NCBI GenBank assembly: GCA_965644295.1
Contig: CBFFRP010000373.1
Span: 186,001 to 250,000 of the forward strand
Direction of reading: 5' to 3'
Length of the DNA stretch: 64,000 nucleotides
Origin: Paraphysomonas bandaiensis
Lineage: Eukaryota; Chrysophyceae
A program made the translations under genes and the position numbers. The notes under the pieces were generated by a model. That model was not told the DNA's origin. It saw only the letters and a list, made by a program, of their open reading frames with translations, and ran no database searches. Position 1 is the stretch's first letter. Every line of letters starts with the position of its first letter. Positions 57,040-64,000 of this stretch are shown one piece after another.

Positions 57040-57635
57040 GCAGTTCTTAAACTGTATGTACAAGTGTGAGATATATGGCTATTAAAATAGTAAAGTCTGG
57101 TTTAGAATGGAAAGAAATCAGTCATTTCCAACACAATAGCATGCAGGATTGTGTAGAGTAATGATAGAAACTATTGTTTCTGCTGCACGACGACGCAGCA
57201 ACATACTGCAATATACCAAAATATATATAAGAGAACAATGTAGACGGCACGTCCGACGTCTGCAGAGTATATGCTGCGATGTTAAATACTACGTCGTAGG
57301 AATTCCTACAGCAGTATATCGCCCCTACGTCATTCTCATGTAAAAGGGAAAAACAGGCCCACAGTGCTCGACGTGAGGACTGCTGGAACGGAGGTTTCAG
57401 GCAGATCTCTCCTTTGGCGTTAAAACTCCATTGTCCTCAACACTGTGATAGATATGCTGCAATACAATGAAGTAGATACTTAGTCAACTATGTATGTATT
57501 CGTACCATGGATTCATTGATTATATATTTCCATGAATGAGTGTCTGTTCGATATGTGTCATCTGAAGTTTATTATACCTTAATAAAACCAACAGTAAGAA
57601 TTTGCTAAAAGGTACAGTTAGAGGCTTAGATACCA
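57040..57635. other. Divergent intergenic region between SURP and GAF/C2 genes
   Basis: About 600 bp. Contains CTACGTCGTA at 57289-57298, the same motif (reverse strand) as at 34107-34116, and CTACGTCA near 57325. No supported coding segment. Confidence 0.4.
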
Positions 57636-60600
57636 ATGGACGATCCTGTAGATCGAAAGCTAGAGATTGCTCGTGCCCTTGCAGCAAAAATTTTTGCCGA
57701 GAAAACCCCGCAGAAGCAGATTGAAGTGGACAACAGCACAGGAGTAAAAGTCGTTCGTGGGGTTGGAACCGGCGAGATAATCAGTAACCCCCAGTATGGG
57801 TCTGTATATTCAATGGAAATTGAGAGGAAGTATATCACTCGCTATCATCTTCATAGTATTCCTATAGAAATGCAGAAAATGTCACGCCACGCAACAGTTA
57901 GTGTGCGCAGCTTAGTGAGAACTTTACGTGAATGCTTGAAAGTAAGTATATAATGGTATTGTGAACATTGTTAACTTGAATTATAGGCATCGTTTTTTGC
58001 CTGTGAGATCAATATTGGAATATGCCCTGATGCTGGTACATCTACACTTGATTTTATCGGCGACTCAGATTATAGACGACGAGTAGTGCGTGGACAATCA
58101 ACGTGCTTCGAGTGCCTTGACCAGAAAGATGTTGTGCTGCAGGTGCGTTCGAGTTCCTAATATGACACTAGAAATGCATGCCATTTTCTGTAGTAACAGC
58201 TTTCTAGATTGCTGCTGTCAAACAACGACCCAAGGACTCTGTCACCCCCTCCTTAACAGATGGAGAAACAGTTATATACGTCCCACTAATTGGTTCTGCG
58301 GGTGGACTGGGTGTGATTGAGATCCATGGACTTCGGTCCCCTACGATCACAGATACTACAAACTTCGAGCGATCGCCAGATTTTTTGCGGGCTCTTATCA
58401 ACGCGAAGGATTACTCTTTCATGGCGCATACACGGTTGTGGCGCCTACCAGGGGCTCGGTCTGGAGGACATGTCTCTGAGTTTGATACGAAAGATTATTC
58501 CAATGCAGCAGTTGGTGTGGTGCAAGGAAAGGTGGTTGCTGCTATCACTGAGCTTAACGGTGTACCATTCTTTGGAGGAGCGCGGTATAACATTCAGTGG
58601 GAAGATGGCTTGAAAGAAGAGGCTGTGTCAGCCGCTGACCTTGTGGCTGTTTACCGCAATACTCCCCAGAGCTTGGGATGCACCTCGGCCGTTACAGAAG
58701 AATTGATTGATGAGCTCAAAAAGCACGCTGCAGCGGCTGCAGAGATCATCGAGAGACAGCGCACAGTTGAGGCTCTGAAGCGCACTCAAGATAGCGTGAA
58801 TGTGCCTAACTTACGAGACATCGATATATGCGAGAGGTGTCTTGGTTCATTGGTAGGAATTTTACATGGTGCTCGAGAGGCCTCTCTGGTGGGATTTGAA
58901 ACTGTAGCGAGCACGGATATCGTCGGAGATGGAAATAAAAACTTTACTCTCCATGTACTGCAGAGGAAGAACCCGAAGCAAAGAATAATTACCCGAGGGC
59001 TTGTAAAAACACCGCAGCGTGCTGTGGATGAGTACGTGGAAGAACGTCGACTTCTTTCCATGGGTATATCTCCCACTAAAAAGCGCAAAAGTCTTTTTGT
59101 GGATAAAGATGATGACGAGGACCTAGAGGCAATGCGCGCTTCCCCCTTGTCTGTTTTTCGTGATGTCACGCGGGAGGAGAGGGCGCAGAAAAAGAAAGAC
59201 ACAGGAGTCGAATGGGTTGTCGTCGAACTAGCGTTGCCATCTTATTATCACTGGCCAATAAAACCAACTTGTTCTCGATTCTTTCTTGTCGTCCTCAAGG
59301 CCAAAAATAAAAACCGTCAAGCAGATAAAAGCGATCTCAATTCTATCGAAGCAATCGCTACTATACTTGCAAAGGCACTAACGGTAGTAACGTAGTATGA
59401 CTCTTGTCGTTGTTGTGATTCCAAGTGTAGATATCGTGCGAAAAAGAGGTTCGAAAGCAGGCACGGAGGCAGGCTATGCTGAGGGTAGACCGGTCGCTGT
59501 ATGAGTGGAGAGACCTACCAACTGCAGAGGATATCTGCAAAAATATTATAGACGTTGTAGCGGAAGTAGCCCCAGGAACCTCTTCGTACACAGGTGTTGT
59601 TGTTTGATAAATCGTTATCTTTTTTTCTAATAATTAACAGCTCTTCTTAAACCTGGAGGAGAGATACTAGAATATAATGCTGCATCTGCTGGAAGTGAAA
59701 TGACAGGGAAAAAGCTCAACCTCAATGAAGGGATATCATTCAGTGTCATCGATCATATGGTAAGTGTTTTCTACTCGTCAACGTGATATAATGGTGCTTG
59801 CAGGAAACTGTGGCAGTACAGGAGGGTGAAACAGATAAAAGCAAACTTATCAAAGTAGGAGATTACTGCAATGTACAGTATGGGAAAATTTTTGACAGGG
59901 CAAAGTAAGTTAATCGTCGTATACTCGATATAATATAGTCACTGACATCTGTAATAAGGATCACTGCTAACCGTGGGCATGGCTTTTACGACGTAGTTTA
60001 TGGTCCAGAATCGTTTATTCCTCGTGAGGCGGGCGTGTCTATTTCTCGCATTGCCCCCCTGAATACTTCGTATCGCATGAAGTCCTTTGGATCCTTTAAG
60101 TTTCCTGTTCTATGCTTTCCAGTCAAACATCGTGACAAGGCTGTAGGGGTACTAGGAATGGATACGTTTGATGCGGTTCACCACGCTCCATATGATCCCC
60201 AGCCTGAACCTGGTTTGAAACTATTTCTAGAGCATCTGGTGTGCATATATATACTCTTCTCTTAACTACTCAGCTCATAGATGATGTAGGGTAAAGTGCT
60301 TGGCAGTTGTATTGATATACAACGGAAGAAACGATCGCTGCGAATGGCGTCTAAGGTATCGCGCAATGTGAACTCCGGTAACGATGACTTGTTTAATGCG
60401 CTGTTCGATGTGCTTTTCACCAATTTGTTATACACCACTACGGTTGCAATTGTTCACGTCAGTGCCGAGGATCGTACTGATGCAGATCATCTTGATATTC
60501 TCAACTTCCGCGGAGAAAAACTTAACAAGTATGACCATAGTTTATTATCTAGTTTTTATTGACTTCACTTAGGGAAGTGCGAGCCACGTTAGCCACTTAT

Positions 60601-63600
60601 GATAATAGGAAATCAAGCAAAAAGCCAGTGCAATTCAAGGGCACGCGTATGGTTTGGTTACTTTGTCCAATAAAGCTTCCTATAGCCGGCGATAAAAAGA
60701 CAGCATCATTCAGAAAGAAAAAGGCATCATTCAAATTGAAGGAGTACATTATTGCAGTTGTCAGCAAACGTGACATCAGCGAAGTTGACACTGAATTTCT
60801 TCATGCAGTTCAAAAGTTCGCCACTATGATATTACAGAATATGGAAACACGAAAGCAGAAGGCAGAAATTAGAACCGACGCCCTACAAGCTGTTGAAAAT
60901 ATTTGTAAAATCTGGAATGAATATGTCGATAATCGCGACGAGTTCTTTGACGAAATATGTGACGCCATAAATATGTGCTATATGTCTGCCAATATTTATT
61001 TAGGTAAACTAGATGGGCATGCTGAATCGATTACTTACGTTATGGCCTCGAAGTTTTCGCGAATGAAAGGAAATAAACTTCTACGCAGTTACAAAACAGG
61101 TGTTTCTTTTGAACCTCTTGACAAATTTACACACGTTATCGCCACCAAATCTGACTACGAATTGTGCAAGCGACTGCATCATTTTGGAAGCGCAACAAAT
61201 GTAGATTATCCATTTGTCGTGGTTCCGATTGCGACATTCCTTGACACACCGCTTGCAGTACTTGCTGCTGATGCTTGCGAAGACATAGCTCAGGAAGAAG
61301 ATGACACAGTGAATGAAGTCGTCAGTTTCATGTATTCTGTTGCTGGACACCTTGGATACCCCATTAAATCATTTCTTGTGCATGATTCTATCCAAGAGCT
61401 GAAGCGAATCGAACGCACGTCTAAAAATTACTTGGAGGGGTTCCGAGCAATAAAAGAAGTTATATTTGGTACATTGCCATACGCGAAGAAGATATCTGAG
61501 GTTCTTGTGTCAACCTGCACGAGTGAAGCATATGAAAACGAACTCAACCAGGAACTGGTGTATGCTTTTCGCTTAGTAGATGCTGTATGTTTTCCGGGAT
61601 CCGTTGTGAATCCAGTCGTTGTCATACAATGGCATGGTGCCACGATATTCACCTGTCCTTGTCCAAGTCCAGAAATACTGGACGGTTCATCTCCACCAGT
61701 ATCTATTGTTCGTATTCCTTCTGGTGTCAAGTATATCGATGTAGAACTGCGAGTTCTCATAAGGGGGTTAGTGAACAACGTGAATCGTGACGTAGGTAAA
61801 AGGGTAATAACTCTACAGGATATGATGAACAATGGCGCAATGATGTATGAACACACGATACCCTGTATATATTCGCCGCTCTCGGCTATTCACGCCGGAA
61901 GAATTAAATTCGTGGGGAGACTTTATTGTGGAGATGATGTGGTTCGTCTCTCAGTTCATAAAATATCATGTACCAATCTTTCTCCCACTACCGGTGGTAC
62001 ACCCCTGATGTCTGAAGCCTCAACATTAGATCCATATTGTGTTGTTCGCTGGAAGGGTGTTGAAATAGGGAAAACAGAAATGATTAGAAATTCTTTAAAT
62101 CCTATATTCAAGAACTTGGATATTGTTGTAAAACCGACAGTTGATGACATTTGTAGCGAGGACAAGCTGTTATCTGTAGAGATTTGGGAGTTAGATGGTA
62201 TCGAAGGGGGTAAATTGCTTGGATACAGGAAGTTTTCCTTGAATGAACTTCAAGATGGTGGAAATACGCGCTATTGGCCTTTGGAACTTATTAAATTTGA
62301 TGCCGATAGAGGCGCCAAAGTCAGAGTGAGAACTGGGGCAGAAGTGCAGTTTCATACATCGTTAGTTCGTGCAGTACAAATGAGCGAAGATACTGCTCGC
62401 GAAGAGCTCGCTATACCTTTTCTTTCGACGAAAATGACGGACTATGAGGAAGGCGTCGAAGACGATAATGACTGTAGGCAAGAAAGCAAAGGGCGTGACA
62501 CTGTCCTTGAGATTCAGAGTATACGGAATATTGTACTGTATAGGTCTGAATTTGAAATCGAAAGTGGTGATTTGTGTCCGCTTGTCAATCCGTATTGTAT
62601 CATATTCTTGAATGGAGAAGAGGTTGCGCGTACAGCATCTGCACATCTTAAGGATTATTCGTTGGATTCTGCAGTTTTGGCTTCGGTCAGTCCAGGAGTA
62701 TCTTTCAGCAGCAATAATGGTTGCCACGACTGTGATATCGAAATGGAAGGACCAAAGCCCACGCACAATTCGAATTCTATGTATGATTGGGATGATGAAA
62801 TATTTCCTCTTCATATTCCAAATGCTGTTGATCTGGATAGCTGCACTCTTCGAATTGATGTATATATTGTTGACAGCCGAAGGAAAGGTATATTACTGGG
62901 AAGTATATGCATTGCTGAAAAGTCGTTCTCGTCTCTGCTTTGTTCTAATTCTGTGAAGAAGAGGTGGTATGATGTCGAGTCAATTGCATCCATTGAGGGC
63001 TCTCCCTATATGTGTGGAGAAGTATTGATTTCAGGACGTCCGAGCACAGTAACTTCACCCGATATTGAGGAGAAGATTGTGGACCCACCTCAGCTATCCA
63101 TTAGATTAGATAGTATATCCTTGAAACAAGAGTTTTGGTCACAACTTAAAGCAAACACTGTAGGTATTAATCCGTTTAGCTGTACTTTGGTAGTTCATTG
63201 GAATGGACAAGCAGTGATCTCCAAAAGATTTATTGAAGCGGATTGCGCGGAAGTATCGTCTGATTTTTATGCTGTTGATATGTCACCCATGGAATCTGCT
63301 GCATTCCGCCGCCCCAATGACATTTTACTTGAAAATGGAAATATTAGAGCGGATTTATGGTATGGAGATACGAATGGAAGTGATGGCCATCTAGCTGCTA
63401 GAACAGTTATTGATAAAGCTGAGCTAGTTGCATATATTGATCAGCCGTTGCGGCGCAGCCTTGAGTGTGAAATGAAAATGTGTGAGTCTTCAGGTAACAC
63501 ATTCTTCTGGAATAAGGCCTCCAATGGGACGGGCTTATTAGTTGCCAAAGTGGCTCTGAACATGGGCCGGTTTGGTGAAGATGACAATGTTGAATGTGAT

Positions 63601-64000
63601 GGAAGGAAACTGTGGCTGGATGTTCTTGGTGCTGGTGGGCTTGTTGCACCATCTTATCTGGAGGCACGTCGCCCTAATCCATTCTGTAAAGTCTATTGGA
63701 ATGATAAACTCCTCGGGCAGACTTGTATTATGTGGAACAGTTGCGATCCTATATGGACTTTTCATAGATTTGATTTGCCGGTGCCCATGATAGATGTTGT
63801 TGACGAGCCGTTAGAATATTGTTCACTTCGTCTTGAGATATGGGCTGTAGCTGCGAAAACTCCAGGTGCTGGGTATGACTTTTTGGGATGCTCTGAGATC
63901 AATGGCGAAGACTTGGTTCAGGTTATAAAATCGATTCATGCTGTTTTGAAGTGGCAATCCTTGGAGTTACACCCAGAGCTTCCTTTGAAGCAACAGGAGT
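57636..64000 (+). CDS. Large GAF- and multi-C2-domain protein (3' end outside the window)
   Basis: Nine exons so far: 57636-57941, 57987-58142, 58208-59383, 59431-59593, 59641-59759, 59804-59904, 59959-60238, 60290-60528, 60573 to the edge; about 1,990 residues and still open. GAF-like segments: YVPLIGSAGGLGVIEI in exon 3, FPVKHRDKAVGVLGMDTFDAV in exon 7, and FVVVPIATFLDTPLAVLAAD in exon 9. At least three C2-like repeats follow, recognised by DPYCVVRWKGVEIGKT (near 62025), NPYCIIFLNGEEVART (near 62590) and NPFCKVYWNDKLLGQT (near 63680), each followed by a W/NP-type core. The Ca2+-binding aspartates are only partly present, so calcium binding is uncertain. I know no named family with this architecture. 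It could be a membrane- or axoneme-associated scaffold that binds a small ligand; this is inference. Confidence 0.85.

Noticed and set aside
61428-61856. 142-codon minus-strand ORF within the GAF/C2 gene
   Set aside because: Opposite a continuous open frame with C2-like repeats on the plus strand; shadow.
1-64000. CRISPR arrays, bacterial operons, tRNA or rRNA genes
   Set aside because: No spaced direct repeats of CRISPR type, no ribosome-binding-site pattern, and I recognised no tRNA or rRNA sequence; the many spliceosomal introns show a eukaryotic nuclear genome.

Overview
The window is nuclear DNA of a flagellated (or recently flagellated) eukaryotic microbe. The reasons are an axonemal inner-arm dynein heavy chain, a kinesin-14, many short GT-AG introns (mostly 44-65 nt), LTR retrotransposons and a hAT transposon. 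The gene mix (hybrid histidine kinase, GPCR-kinase-type RGS kinase, GUP1-like acyltransferase, large GAF/C2 protein) would fit a protist such as a stramenopile or a zoosporic fungus-like lineage. I cannot assign the lineage from sequence alone.

Layout. 1-10887 (-): DNAH10-like dynein heavy chain, running off the left edge, with one 45-nt intron near its start. 10888-13760: mostly non-coding, with a possible small spliced gene, one copy of a dispersed repeat (called R here) and a decayed hAT end. 13761-18860 (-): kinesin-14 with 23 exons. 19208-32101: a Ty1/copia element (copia-A) split by a nested Ty3/gypsy element (21066-28964, opposite orientation). 33216-33980 (-): METTL21-like lysine methyltransferase. 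34725-37509 (+): membrane hybrid histidine kinase. 38368-43663: intact Ty1/copia element (copia-B) with identical LTRs. 43729-45159: a possible gene remnant and rearranged R copies. 45775-47839 (-): GRK-like kinase. 49325-50497 (-): membrane-anchored SDR. 50918-52906 (+): GUP1/HHAT-type MBOAT. 53137-54224: decayed hAT with an 8-bp target duplication. 54394-55025: two tandem R copies. 55439-57039 (-): proline-rich SURP protein. 57636-64000 (+): GAF plus multi-C2 protein, running off the right edge.

Gene models were built by hand from splice sites and frame. The kinesin, kinase, MBOAT, GRK and SURP models each sum to a whole number of codons, which supports them. Dynein and kinesin-14 both act on microtubules; the hybrid kinase, GRK and GAF/C2 protein are signalling proteins. 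Otherwise the genes do not form a visible pathway, as expected in a eukaryotic genome.

The strongest unusual observation is in copia-A. The 16 nt that begin exactly at the end of its 5' LTR, where a primer-binding site should be, are a perfect reverse complement of 16 nt inside its own LTR. There is no TGG start as for a tRNA primer. This is the arrangement of a self-primed retrotransposon, known in Tf1/sushi-type gypsy elements but not, to my knowledge, established for Ty1/copia elements.
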